Source: Platerodrilus igneus
Taxonomy: Eukaryota; Arthropoda; Insecta; Coleoptera; Lycidae
Direction: 5' to 3'
Assembly (NCBI GenBank): GCA_036346225.1
Contig: JARFIW010001739.1
Span: 11,883,001 to 11,947,000 of the forward strand
DNA: 64,000 nucleotides
Part shown: positions 12,567 to 22,206 of the stretch, piece after piece
Layout: every line of letters begins with the position of its first letter
How positions within the stretch are numbered: the stretch's first letter is position 1
Made by a program: the position numbers and the translations under genes
Notes under the pieces: model-generated
Told to the model about the DNA's origin: nothing
Database searches by the model: none
Seen by the model: only the letters and a program-made list of their open reading frames with translations

Positions 12567-12794
12567 ATGGGACTGCGCTGCTTTGTTTTAGCCATTCGTG
12601 GTCTCATTCAATTAGGCATCGATTGTGAGAATTCTCACCCTGTGATTTCTCAAATAATCAAAAAAGGTTTTTATGGAGGTGGCCTGCTTACAAGTGCAAA
12701 CGGTTTGGATCATATCTGTGATATTAGCTCTCAACTTACCAGTCTTGTAAAACGGAGGAAATACACAGCACTATATTTCCTGTTAAACATTTGA
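12567..12794 (+). pseudogene. BEL/Pao reverse-transcriptase fragment
   Basis: The translated segment has AIRGLIQLGIDCE, HPVISQIIKKGFYGGGLLTS and a downstream Cys/Ile-rich helix. In BEL/Pao polymerases this block runs into FYVDDLLTG; here the catalytic VDD has become GGG, so the enzyme would be dead. It is 75 residues long and flanked by stops. Confidence 0.65.
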
Positions 12795-12830
12795 CACAAT
12801 AAAATTTATTGTTTTAAAATTTTCAAACTT

Positions 12831-13300
12831 GAATTCCACATACCAACAGTTGAAGCTTGGACATACATAACCTTCTATTGTTATCGTGCTAATACAAATG
12901 TGCTAATGAAATCTCCGATCCATTACATGTGCAGTTGGTACAATAGAATGTCGCAATAGTGTGTCATTTTCAGTGATGAAAAACTATACTTATTAAAGCT
13001 GCATTGAATCATATATAAACTTTAATAAATATGTGCATCTAGAGTTAGTACTCTTCTACCGCATTTAACGGAGATTGCATGTATGTATATTTCTCGGCCT
13101 GTTGACCGCATTTATATAGTTCCATATAATTATTTTAAATTGAATGTCTTAGTTTGATTACCTACTACTTGCTGAAATATATAGATAAATAAAAACTTAA
13201 TGATGTGTTGAATTTTATAACTACTGTCATAGATTCTGATATTGATGAAGGATGGTATAGAATGAATTTCGACGAGTATATAAATATTGGATAAAGTGTA
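12831..13300. other. No recognisable feature
   Basis: AT-rich sequence with short frames only. I see no terminal repeat, promoter or protein similarity. Confidence 0.5.
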
Positions 13301-13311
13301 AATGGTTAGTT

Positions 13312-13497
13312 ATGATCCAGAGTTTGATGATGGCAGATGTTAAAGATTTTATTGCAAATAAACGCAGACTTCAGTTGATGCAGGATGCTGTACGAAAAAA
13401 GTTTGTGGAGTACAAAACGGGCCACATGTCGGCAAAAATTCAAAGAGGTTATTACTACGTACCTAGGCGTAACCGAAAGGGGCGTAGAAATTCATAA
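13312..13497 (+). pseudogene. Small basic reading frame, unknown
   Basis: The 61-residue translation is rich in Lys and Arg, with the central run NKRRLQLMQDAVRKKFVEYK predicted as a charged helix and a basic tail. An upstream block in another frame (from about 13240, DIDEGWYRMNFDEYI) hints at a longer lost protein. The helix reminds me of N-terminal coiled segments of uncharacterised arthropod mobile-element proteins, but I cannot name the family. Confidence 0.3.
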
Positions 13498-13559
13498 GGT
13501 TAAGAAACGCACGGACGATTAAAGTGAGGACACGCACGAATCACAATTACTAAAAAAAA

Positions 13560-14480
13560 TTTAAATTAAAGAAACGTAGAAATACCAAGCTAACTACCAA
13601 ACGCGGAGAGTGCGGGGATTAACAATAATACCAAAAAGCACATCGCCAACGATTTTATTAACAACAAGAATAAATAAAGAATTCTATACAAACAAGCAAA
13701 AGAAGTAAATTAAGAGTTACTATTTAAAGAAAACCAAACAATTATTTTATACGCACAACTTAATAATTTAGCTACGAAGTGCGCATCTTGTATTTTACAT
13801 AAAAAAGCTAATCAGTATAGAAAATAAAACTTGTGAAAGCTTTTAACAAACATTTTTAAAATTGTACATAGTACCTGTTGAAAAAAATCAGTAAAGAAAA
13901 TAAAACTTGTGCGTTCTTTTGACAAACATGTTTAGAATTGTACATCGCTCCTGTAGAACGATTTTAATATCGATTCACAGCGACAAACAATAATCCTACA
14001 GTTTTAAGCTTCTTTTCACGCAACTACAGCAAACGCAGATTAAGAATAATCCCTTTATATACACAAAAAGAAAAGAAGTCATATACCTGCACGTGTATGG
14101 ATACTTAGCTTACACGCCATCGGAAGTGAATCAGCACAGTATTGCCACGGTAATCGGGATCCATTTACGCTGCTACCATAACGGCATTAGCTATCTATAG
14201 GTAAAAGCAGTTGGGCTGTGGCAAAGAACAATCGGGCCTATATAAAAAAAATTTGGCCCACACCTAACAACTATAAAAGGAATTTTATTAGGATGGGTAA
14301 GCGCGGAAAAACTTACCGATGCACCCAATATATCCACTACTTGTCGAACAAAAAAAACGTGCATCGCCCTTGAAGTACTAGTACAAGTAATGTAGAAAAA
14401 TATCTCAAAGCACGAGCTACAGAATCAAATTAAGTTCGTTTAATAACCAGAATTCTAAATGCAATCCCCGCGTTATCAAC
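13560..14480 (+). repeat. Dispersed repeat, copy 1 (second copy at 50028-50965)
   Basis: This block matches 50028-50965 along its length: both carry the ACGCGGAGAGTG..GGGGATT start, ACATCGCCAACGATT, TACAAACAAGCAA, GATACTTAGCTTA and the AAAAGCAGTTGG region. It includes two internal units of about 84 bp (13823-13980) with AAAACTTGTG, TTTT.ACAAACAT and TTGTACAT. No coding frame is conserved. It may be an LTR or a non-autonomous element; ends and TSD were not found. Confidence 0.7.
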
Positions 14481-14780
14481 TATACAAATGTGATTAGAAA
14501 CTCAACACAAGCTTTATCAGTGAAATATGATCCATTATTGCAACGAGTCTTTAGGTTGGAGTAGTATAAGAAGTAATTATGCTCTATCGGAATATGAATC
14601 AAGCCGACAGATACTTAAAATAAGGTACCGACTATGTAACTTATAGCGGAAACTTTCTAGTTCGTAGTAAATGGGTTTAAATGAAATTATAGCAAAACGT
14701 ACTTAAAGTAGGAAGATCTAATATAAGGGTGTTGTTTGAGTGTTGAAATCAGAATCTTTGTGAATGAGAAATGAAATAAA

Positions 14781-15350
14781 AAGGGTACGGTTTAATACAT
14801 CGTCAGAAGACGAACACTACAAGGTGCACAAACAATTAATCGAATCATTGCAAGTCACCGCATCCCATTTACAAGGTATTACGAAAAAAATAACACTTGT
14901 AAAAAGGTTAAAATCGGAGACACAGACGTACCTTTAAAGAAAATTAAACAACGTATTAAGGAGGGCCCCATATATCTTTATTATACAGATGTGTTGACTC
15001 GAGATCAAGACGAAAATATAGACAAGTCGGTTTATAGAATAAAGTATAATTCTCATACTGATACATAGAGTTTGAAAAAAACTATGCTGGAAATAGATCC
15101 AGAAAACAGTGACACAACCTTAAACAATAGTGTATATCTTAGTACTAAAGATCTATCAAGAGTTATAATTATTTTTAAAGTTCTTAGCATTTTCAAGGAA
15201 TGTAATAAATTAGTTCAGAGGATACATTCCGTACCTGTGGTTTCGTGCGTGCACACAAATCGGGCACAATCGGGACATGTTCGAATAAGAGTAGCTCATT
15301 TAAAAGGACTGCTCGCGCAGAAATTATTATTTGCCAATTGTATAGTTTAA
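14781..15350 (+). other. Fragmented unknown reading frames
   Basis: Several short frames follow each other: about 14795-14900 (SSDEDEHYK, then a Lys-rich stretch), 14910-15070 (IGDTDVPLKKIKQRIKEGP) and 15072-15350 (92 residues, no recognised domain). The sequence looks like a decayed protein gene rather than random AT-rich DNA. It might belong to the same lost element as the zinc-finger gene downstream. Function unknown. Confidence 0.25.
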
Positions 15351-15580
15351 AGATACAACACCACCAGTCAGAGCTACCAATCTTTTTGATTTTTAAAATG
15401 CACGCAACGCGATTGGTGGCCCGTTTAACAATGAAGACGTTTCCGGCGTTTCTATTGGCTGGGCGCACCCATTGGTACTAAATGTACTGGACGAGTTGCA
15501 CGGATCGGAATAAGATGACGCCATTTAGTTTCCCCGCTTAATCCTAACTTCATTCGGGTGTCTTTGGACGCCTTCGGTGT

Positions 15581-15640
15581 GCGTTATATAAGGTATATAA
15601 AGCAGGCACGCAAGATTAAACTCTTTAGTTATAATTTAGT
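15581..15640 (+). promoter_or_regulatory. TATA promoter upstream of the zinc-finger frame
   Basis: GTTATATAAGGTATATAAAG (15584-15603) contains two overlapping TATA-like boxes. An initiator-like TTTAGTT at about 15626-15632 lies about 30 bases downstream of the second box, and the coding frame begins some 60 bases further on. Spacing and order are those of a focused RNA polymerase II promoter. Confidence 0.5.
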
Positions 15641-15667
15641 TCGCATACAAATTTTACCAGCCTTATA

Positions 15668-16540
15668 GTGCAGATTTCGTTCTGTATTAAAATGGTACTT
15701 GCAAACGTTTTTAAATGCAAGTACTGTCACATCTACTTTACCAAGAGCAATGCTTTCAAGCGGCACGAGGTAAAACAGCATGGTATAACCCCATCGCAGC
15801 TTGAGCGTTCAGTCAAACCAGTAACAGATAACTTAAACTGCGTGTCGTGCGGTATTACCTTTATCAGAATGGACAATTTACGGAGGCATTATGTTAAGGA
15901 GTACGGAGTGGCCTCGTCGGCATCGGGGCTTAAACGTCCAACTCCGCAGTCAGTAGAAAAAACTTCCACCAAACAAGAAGTTGGTGTCCGGTGCAATGTG
16001 TGCAATGTAGATGTTACAAAATTTACGTACACTGCTCATCGCCAGAGTAATAGGTATTAAAGTGCAGCAGTTACTGCTACCGAGACAGACGATGCGGTGG
16101 AAATAGTTAGCACAGCGTTTAAAAACCGTATGGCCAGCTACCGCATAGAGAATGTTGACACTGTTGATGGAGTATTGGAGTTCTTGCTCAAGCAGAAGCA
16201 TCGATTTATTTGGTTAGTTGGGGAAAATTAAAGGACCATACGGCTGTAAAGGTCAATTGCGAACTTTATGGTGCGTACACCAAAACGAGTATTGCTCAGG
16301 AAACTACCGATGTAAAATCGTTTAACAGAAAAAATGTGATCATAACATATGGCAGCAATCTTCGAAACAAGTACGAAAATTTGTGCGAGGTTATGCGGCA
16401 AAAGTCAGAAGAATTTGAGCACCTCGGGTCGGGATGGTCTTTGGAGAAAGTGCTTTACTTAGAAGTTAACATTAATAAGTGCAACCCGTTGAGAGGGTCC
16501 AGTGGAATAAAAAAAAATAACCATGCAATACTAAAATGAA
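15668..16540 (+). pseudogene. Broken C2H2 zinc-finger protein, probably of a mobile element
   Basis: The likely start is the Met at 15692. Finger 1 (FKCKYCHIYFTKSNAFKRHE) is complete. Finger 2 keeps Cys-x2-Cys and one His, but its last ligand is Tyr. Finger 3 keeps its two Cys and ends in Tyr where His is expected, followed by an in-frame TAA near 16059. The same frame stays open past it (SAAVTATETDDAVEIVSTAF) to about 16230, then a shift leads into 16210-16539 (YGAYTKTSIAQETTDVKSFN, LYLEVNINKCNPLRGSS). From memory this layout matches uncharacterised arthropod proteins, some with a family-B DNA polymerase domain; no polymerase is present here. A gypsy element sits just downstream and may have cut off the rest. 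Confidence 0.6.
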
Positions 16541-16597
16541 AATTTAAATTGTATACTTAAATTACGACAGCAAATTTCTATCTATCTGTAAATATAT

Positions 16598-16838
16598 TGT
16601 AATGGTGATAAGGGGTGTGGGGAGAATTTCCTTTGAATTTTGGCTTATTAAGACTGTATCAAAATTTGGGGATTTAAAAATGTTATTTATTATTTTGTAT
16701 ATAGTGGTCTGATGTAATATTTAAAATGTTTAGTATTAAGGTAGGCTGTGATTATTATGGTAACCAAGGTGATATTATGTTTATTGAATTTGATTGATAA
16801 AATAAGATTTGAATGAAATGTACTAATTCTAATGAATA
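16598..16838 (+). repeat. 5' LTR remnant (deleted)
   Basis: The 241 bp match the start of the 3' LTR at 20031-20270 almost base for base (for example GGCTTATTAAGACTGTATCA). Similarity stops abruptly at TCTAAT, where the 3' LTR continues with TTTAGAAATAATG but this copy enters unrelated sequence. The deletion removed the rest of the LTR, any primer-binding site and gag. Confidence 0.8.
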
Positions 16839-16855
16839 AGGTACGGAATAGTTAG

Positions 16856-17482
16856 TTGAGTGCAGATTTGAGTAAGGAGGTTAGGAATGAAATTATGGAT
16901 GAAACAGGTTTAGGAATGGCTATTAAGTGTGAACAGGAGGATATTGGAAAGAGTCATAAGGATAATATAAGTTTAGGAGTGGTTACTTTGGATGGCTCGG
17001 AATATATTAGGGATGGAAATAAGGATAGCATAGGATTAGGAGTGGTTAATACAGATAGTCAGAAGAAGATTAGGGATGAAGAAAATGGTTGCATAGGATT
17101 AGGAGTGGTCAATACGGTTAGTCAGAGGGATATTAGAGATGGGAATCATGAAAATATTGGATTAGAGACGAGAATTCATATAGATGTAGATACAGTTTGG
17201 TTATGTAGCTTGTTCGAGAAGATTTGTGATGAAGAACAGATCGGGATAAAAGATAAGAATATAAGAATAAAGTTAGGAAATTTATTTGAGGATTATATAG
17301 GTTTATTTGACGAGAAAGTAAGATTTGCTACTCAATATACACATAAATTAAATATTATCGATGAAAAGGGGTTTTATACGAAGATATATCCTATTCCATT
17401 TAGTCTGAGGAATCAGGTTAAGGAAAAAATAAAAAAATGCTTAAGAATGGTATTATTGAACCGTCCATCACAACGTTTATAA
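16856..17482 (+). pseudogene. pol: Pol N-terminal region with ~22-residue repeats, entering RT
   Basis: The first 105 residues hold three to four imperfect repeats of about 22 residues with the core IGLGVVNT-(x)-SQ-(x)2-IRD. They end near the sequence that leads into reverse transcriptase (FATQYTHKLNIIDEKGFYTK, then YPIPFSLRNQVKEKI), the usual gypsy RT entry. The open frame starts without an ATG because the upstream gag and protease are deleted. A shift near 17440 moves RT into the next frame. Confidence 0.65.
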
Positions 17483-18000
17483 ATCCTTTGGTGGTGGTTC
17501 CAAAGGCAGATAAAAAGGAAATTAGGTTATGTTTAGATGCTAGGAAATTAAATATGATTACGAAGCCTCAATATGAACAACCACAATCATTAGATAATTA
17601 GTTATATAAAGTTAGTGATTGCAGGGTGTTTAGCAAATTAGATTTAAAAAGTTCTTTTTGGTTAATTCCTTTACATGAGGATAGTCGCAAGTATACAGGT
17701 TTTAGTATAGAAGGAGAGATTTCTCAGTTTAGGGTAGTGCCTTTTGGATAATCAACGTCATCAGCAGCTTTGGTGAGGGAAATGCAGAAGATATTAAATG
17801 CATTAGAAGATTTTTGTACACATTATGTGGATGACGTTTAGTTTTTTCAAAAACAGAGGAACATTTGGAACATTTGAGCAAGGTGATAAAAAGTTTAGAT
17901 GTAGTTTAATTTAGTTTAATGTTGGGAAATGTGAGTTTTTCAAAAATAAGGTTACATATTTAGGATATAATATCAGTAACGAGGGGGTTAAAACATGTAC
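17435..18000 (+). pseudogene. pol: Gypsy reverse-transcriptase core (stops and shifts)
   Basis: The translation reads NGIIEPS, INPLVVVPKADKKEIRLCLD, ARKLNMITKP, then LDLKSSFWLIPLHEDSRKYT and FRVVPFG, matching RT fingers and palm of gypsy elements whose key words are RLCLDARK and SFWQIPL. The catalytic YVDD is intact at 17824-17835. Stops interrupt at about 17600 and 17748, and frameshifts follow YVDD. The enzyme copied element RNA into DNA in the particle; this copy cannot. Confidence 0.8.
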
Positions 18001-18007
18001 CAAGAGG

Positions 18008-18535
18008 TTGGAGGAACTTCAGAATTTGACACAGCCGAAAAATGTGGGAGCGCTGAGAGGATTCCTAGGTTTGTTAAACTATTACAAGAGGTTTATACCG
18101 AAATATTCAGAATTATGTGTTCCATTGTTGGAGTTGTTGCGAAAGGGACAGAAGTGGAAATGGACTACCCGACGTGAGCAGGCGTTCCAGGAATTGAAAG
18201 CCGTATTTTATAGGGAGTTGTTATTGAAATATCCGAATTTTTCGGATAGATTTATATTGAGGACAGATGCATCAGATCGAGCAATAGGTGCTGAGTTGGT
18301 ACAGATACAGGATGGGTGTGAAGTACCTATTTGTTTCATTTCAAGGGTATTAAAGGATTGTGAAACTCGATATAATATTGCTGAGAAGGAGATGCTGGCA
18401 ATTGTGTATGCGGCAAATAAGTTTAAGTTTTATCTCTTGGGTAACCAATTTCTAGTTGAGACGGATAATGTGGTGGTGACTTTTAAAAAAAAAAAATTGC
18501 TATTAGTAGGTTGTACAGATGGGCTTTATTTTTGA
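18008..18535 (+). pseudogene. pol: RT connection and RNase H domain
   Basis: The frame starts in the RT thumb (GALRGFLGLLNYYKRFIPKY), then enters RNase H with FILRTDASDRAIGAEL and the catalytic-site neighbourhood YNIAEKEMLAIVYA, and ETDN near the end. A run of A (18484-18497) marks a frameshift into the next frame, which carries the domain's tail. RNase H removes the RNA strand during reverse transcription. Confidence 0.85.
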
Positions 18536-19308
18536 AGGAATATCAGTTTGAAATAAGACACACAGCAGGAAAGGAAAATGTGGCAGCAGATTATTTAAGT
18601 AGGAAGGATGGATATGAAGGCAAGAGAAAGGAGGGATATTTGATATCAGTACAGATGTTTAACGAAGAAGGAAGATGGTGTCATCAGGTTTTCAGGAGGA
18701 TGCAGGAGCAGAATGATATACACGAGATTCGAAATAGGTTGTCGGAGAATAGTGGTGTGTCCAGGGGATATTCGATCAAAGATGGGTTATTAGTTAAGTC
18801 AATAGGGGAACAGGAATTATTAGTGCTGACAAAAGAAATGACCATTGAATTGTTGAAAGAGATACATCTTACTTTCGGACATGTCGGGGTTAGAAAAACA
18901 TTTTTGATTTTTAGGGAAGCATTTTATACAAAGGGAGATCTAGCTTTGGTAAAAGGGATATTACAGGAATGTAGGATTTGTTTGTTGGCTAAGGAGAAGA
19001 ATCATACCTTACATAATACAGCACGGAGTATACTAACCGAAGAGCCTTTACAGATCGTGGCTATTGACTATTTAAGTAATTTGATCCCGGGTCAATTTGG
19101 TTTTAAACATATTTTGGTCATGGTTGATATTTTTTCAAAATTTGTAAGATTGTATTCAGCACGTAGGTGTAATACTGATTATGCTCTGCAATCTATTGAG
19201 AGTTTCATTCAGGAGATAGGTATGATGAAGGAGATTCTAGCTGACAATGCGACGTATTTCCAAAATCATCGTTTTGTTAAAAAATTGTATGATAGAGGGG
19301 TAAAATAA
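18511..19308 (+). pseudogene. pol: RNase H tail and integrase (zinc and catalytic core)
   Basis: The first 30 residues finish RNase H (FEIRHTAGKENVAADYLSRK). The HHCC zinc domain follows: HLTFGHVGVRKT with paired His and CRICLLAK with paired Cys. The DDE core shows VAIDYLSNL (first Asp) and ILADNATYF (second Asp). The frame ends before the catalytic Glu at KKLYDRGVK, where a shift occurs. The integrase inserted the cDNA copy. Confidence 0.85.
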
Positions 19309-19364
19309 AGTTTTGTAGCATTAGACATCCACAGGGAAATCCATGTGAGAGATATATATAGGAA

Positions 19365-19847
19365 GTGGTAAAATATTTGAGAATTGTGTCAAATAAATAT
19401 CATAAGGGTTGGGTTAAATATACAAGGCAAGTTGAAGATTTAATGAATATGGCACCAAATACTGTTACGGAGGTTTGTCCTGTTACATTAATACAAGGGT
19501 TTGTTCCAGGAAGACCGTGGAGAGATGAAGGACTTGAAGTAGATATAACACCACTATTAGAAAAGGCAAAGGTTAGGATAAATCAAAGTTTAGACCGGTA
19601 TAAGAATAAAAAGAACGCTAAGATAAAGAAACGTACAGTTTTAAAAGTAGGGGACATGGTAGTCGTAAAACGCTTGAGAGTTTCAAACGCAGAGAAAGAT
19701 ATTTGTACAAAGTTATCATTTTTGTACGATGGTCCATTTGTAATTCAACAGGTATTCGCTGACAATAATGTGTATGGACTGGTGGATCGACAAGGTAGGT
19801 CGAAAGGTCGTTATCACATACAAAAGTTATATCCTTTCGTTTCGTAA
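19365..19847 (+). pseudogene. pol: Integrase C-terminal region
   Basis: This frame continues the integrase after a shift. MNMAPNTVTEVCPVTLIQG is the usual post-core helix where gypsy integrases read N.T.H..TG..P. A Lys-rich linker follows, then the beta-barrel segment LKVGDMVVVKRL and DGPFVIQQVFADNNVYGLVD. It ends close to the 3' LTR, with no env between. Confidence 0.8.
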
Positions 19848-20030
19848 GTGGGGCATATTGGGGTGTTCCACATTTAATATTTTGGCCTGAGAAAATGGAG
19901 ACGGAGCGGCGTGTGTGGGTTAATGTAATTTCAAGATGTGAATTGATTCAGAAAAAAAAAATTTTTGTTCAACCCTGTATCTATGTAGGGAACTTGTTGA
20001 TTTTTTCTTCAAAATTCAGTGGGGCTTTTA
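19848..20030 (+). other. 3' non-coding region before the LTR
   Basis: The pol stop is followed by 180 bp without a frame. The last bases before the LTR, CAGTGGGGCTTTTA, contain the only purine-rich tract and probably primed plus-strand synthesis. Confidence 0.4.
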
Positions 20031-21195
20031 TGTAATGGTGATAAGGAGTGGGGGGAGAATTTCCTTTGAATTTTGGCTTATTAAGACTGTATCAAAATTT
20101 GGGGATTTAAAAATGTTATTTATTATTTTGTATATAGTGGTCTGATGTAATATTTAAAATGTTTAATATTAAGGTAGGCTGTGATTATTATGGTAACCAA
20201 GGTGATATTATGTTTATTGAATTTGATTGATAAAATAAGATTTGGATGAAATGTACTAATTCTAATTTTAGAAATAATGTTTATGTTTGATAAGATTTTG
20301 AAATGTACAAGATATAATTTGATTTAATGTTTGATAAGATTTGATATGAACAAAAAATATAATTAGATTTGATGATTTTGAGTTTTAAGGAGTTTTGATT
20401 TTAATTTGAAGTTGACATAAGGTAATACTGATTTTACCTAAGAGAATATAGAAGTGTGGCAAAACGATATGATGGTATGGTTCCTAGTAATCAGAAGATT
20501 TTCATGGAATGGTGCTAGGTGAGAGCTGCAACCAAGTAAATGGTGAAAGATAGTTTTTGGAAGTTACAATAGTGAAGAAGGGACGTATGAGTTTTTGACA
20601 TTTTAATTATTATTATTTTGACATTTGAGTTGAAAACTGAATTATAGTTTGTGCATTATATATGTTAGATGTAGAAACAAGTTTGTTTTTCAAAATTCTA
20701 GTATACCTTTTGGCTACAGTTTGTAACAGATCTGAAAAGGTCACCAAGTAGTTCTATCATTATTTAGCAGATCATAATAGTTATTCAAATTTTAATATTG
20801 GTTATTAAAACGCTTTGAAATTGCAGGAACTTCTTGTAGAGCACAGCGTCGTCTCCATTTGTAGAAATTACCTGGAGATACACCTAGACTTTATCAGGAT
20901 TCGGTAAATATTTAATCATAGTAAAAAGTTTATAATTTTTGTGTGTGATATAATATTTGATTGATAAATTGGTACATCACATTATTTTGGTAGATACAGA
21001 TACTAGAGTAGAACCCTAGAACCTCGACCTGAGGTTATGGTCGTACATGCTACGTGAAAAATAACCGTTTGAGCTAGTCGGCGCCTTTAGAAGGAAATAT
21101 TCTTTTTATTTCATTTTCCACGAGATTTTGATAACTACACATATTTGAAAGTTAGCGAAATTAAATATCAGGCTAAAGGAAAATAGTGTGTAGCA
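20031..21195 (+). repeat. 3' LTR of the second gypsy lineage
   Basis: It starts TGTAATGGTG and plausibly ends at ...GTGTGTAGCA, giving about 1.17 kb with TG...CA ends. Only the first 240 bp can be checked against the truncated 5' LTR, so the right end is inferred from the terminal CA and the flanking ATATAT. Confidence 0.6.
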
Positions 21196-21640
21196 ATATA
21201 TAGGTATGAAAATAGATGATATGCGTACACTGTATGTTTATAATTAAATAAAATAATTTTTTTCTGTGACAGGAAAAAAATTTTACATTTGATGTTTCTT
21301 GATAGGTAACAAAATGACACTTTTTATGAATTAATTTTTTTCACCGGAAACAAAATTAGTACTTTTTTCCCGGGTATGTGCAAATAAGTAAGAACACGAA
21401 GATATTTAATTTAAAGCCGGGCGCAACACCTGGACGGGAAGCGCAAAACTGTCCATTTCTGATTTCTGAATATTCAAAACAACTTATATAAACAACTTAA
21501 GTAAGCAATTTTTAAAATCATTCGCAGAATTAAATCGACATATTTGATTACTTGTTTGAAACTTCAAATTTGACATTGATTGATTTTTGACTATAATATA
21601 TTGTAATTTTTTTTTTCAATATTAATTCATCGTTTCGCCA
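21196..21640. other. AT-rich spacer
   Basis: No gene is seen. Two stretches recur nearby: a CTGTGACAGG/AAAAAAA word at about 21266 and TTAGTACTTTTTTCCCGGG at 21356-21374, which resembles the right arm of the palindrome at 21721-21784. Confidence 0.4.
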
Positions 21641-21644
21641 CAGA

Positions 21645-21785
21645 AAAAAATAGTGTATTATACACGGGTAAAAATGTAAGATTTTAACTCTCAGTGTTTT
21701 GTCTCCCTCCGCTTCGCGTCGGGAGACAAACACACTTCGAGCTAAAATCTAGTACTTTTTTCCCTTGTATAATAAAAAACTATTA
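21645..21785. repeat. Imperfect palindrome, about 60-bp arms
   Basis: Left arm 21648-21706 pairs with right arm 21721-21784. The inner 28 bases pair best (GTGTTTTGTCTCCC against GGGAGACAAACACAC), around a GC-rich loop TCCGCTTCGCGTC. The outer part pairs GTATTATACACGGG with CCCTTGTATAATA. It could be a palindromic MITE or a hairpin terminal structure. Confidence 0.7.
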
Positions 21786-21839
21786 AAAGAATGTGTACTA
21801 TTTTCTTATCGAGTTAGTGTAAGGTTAAATTAATAGTAG

Positions 21840-22206
21840 AGTCGAACTTCCAAGAAAAATTAAATCGGTATTACCATCCACGATTAGAAACTGTTTATAT
21901 ATGAAAGAAGTTATAAAATTTGAGTTTGGTGGGTGTAAGGGTTGGTCCTAGATTAAAATTAATGTCGAATTGAAACCTCCAAGAAAATTTAAGCATATCC
22001 GATGTCATACGCGTTTAGAAAATGTTTATAAATCAAAAGTTATAAAATTGGGGTTTGGGGTTGTAACTTGGCTAGGGGTTGGTCGTAAAATAAAATTAAT
22101 GTCAGGTTTGGACTTCTAAGAAAATTTTAGACCATCCAATACTTTAGACATTAAAGAAATGTTTATAAATAAAAAAGTTATAAAATTGGGATTTGGGGGT
22201 TGTAAC
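21840..22206 (+). repeat. Three tandem repeats of 120-137 bp
   Basis: Units start near 21841, 21964 and 22101. Each has a GTCGAA/GTCAGG word, an AAGAAAATTTAA stretch, ATGTTTATAAAT..AAAAGTTATAAAATT, GGGTTTGGGGGTTGTAAC and GGTTGGTC..AAAATTAAT. A further partial unit appears at 23741-23790 after unrelated sequence. Confidence 0.8.

Larger units (their letters stand above)
10401..12830 (+). mobile_element. Heavily decayed BEL/Pao retrotransposon
   Basis: Three fragments in the right order support this: a Gag zinc-knuckle/protease region (11208-11560), a pol N-terminal fragment (11573-11794) and a reverse-transcriptase fragment (12567-12794). All resemble the better-kept BEL/Pao element at 38460-45248 but at low identity. 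The interruption of the gypsy protease at about 10400 is the left border; the right border near 12830 is uncertain, and I could not pair LTRs. Reading frames are short and full of stops. Confidence 0.6.
16598..21195 (+). mobile_element. Ty3/gypsy retrotransposon, second lineage (gag deleted)
   Basis: Both ends begin TGTAATGGTGATAAGG (16598 and 20031). The 3' LTR plausibly ends ...GTAGCA at 21195, and ATATAT borders both sides (16592-16597 and 21196-21201), consistent with a short target-site duplication, though the low complexity weakens this. The interior holds pol domains in the standard order RT, RNase H, integrase. Protein motifs and G/T-rich codon use differ from the A/C-rich 17.6-like elements. 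There is no gag: the 5' LTR breaks off at 16838 and joins a reading frame close to RT. Confidence 0.75.

Noticed and set aside
15193..15481. Overlapping frames on both strands at about 15200-15480
   Set aside because: Mutually overlapping with no motifs; they lie in the promoter-proximal region of the zinc-finger gene.
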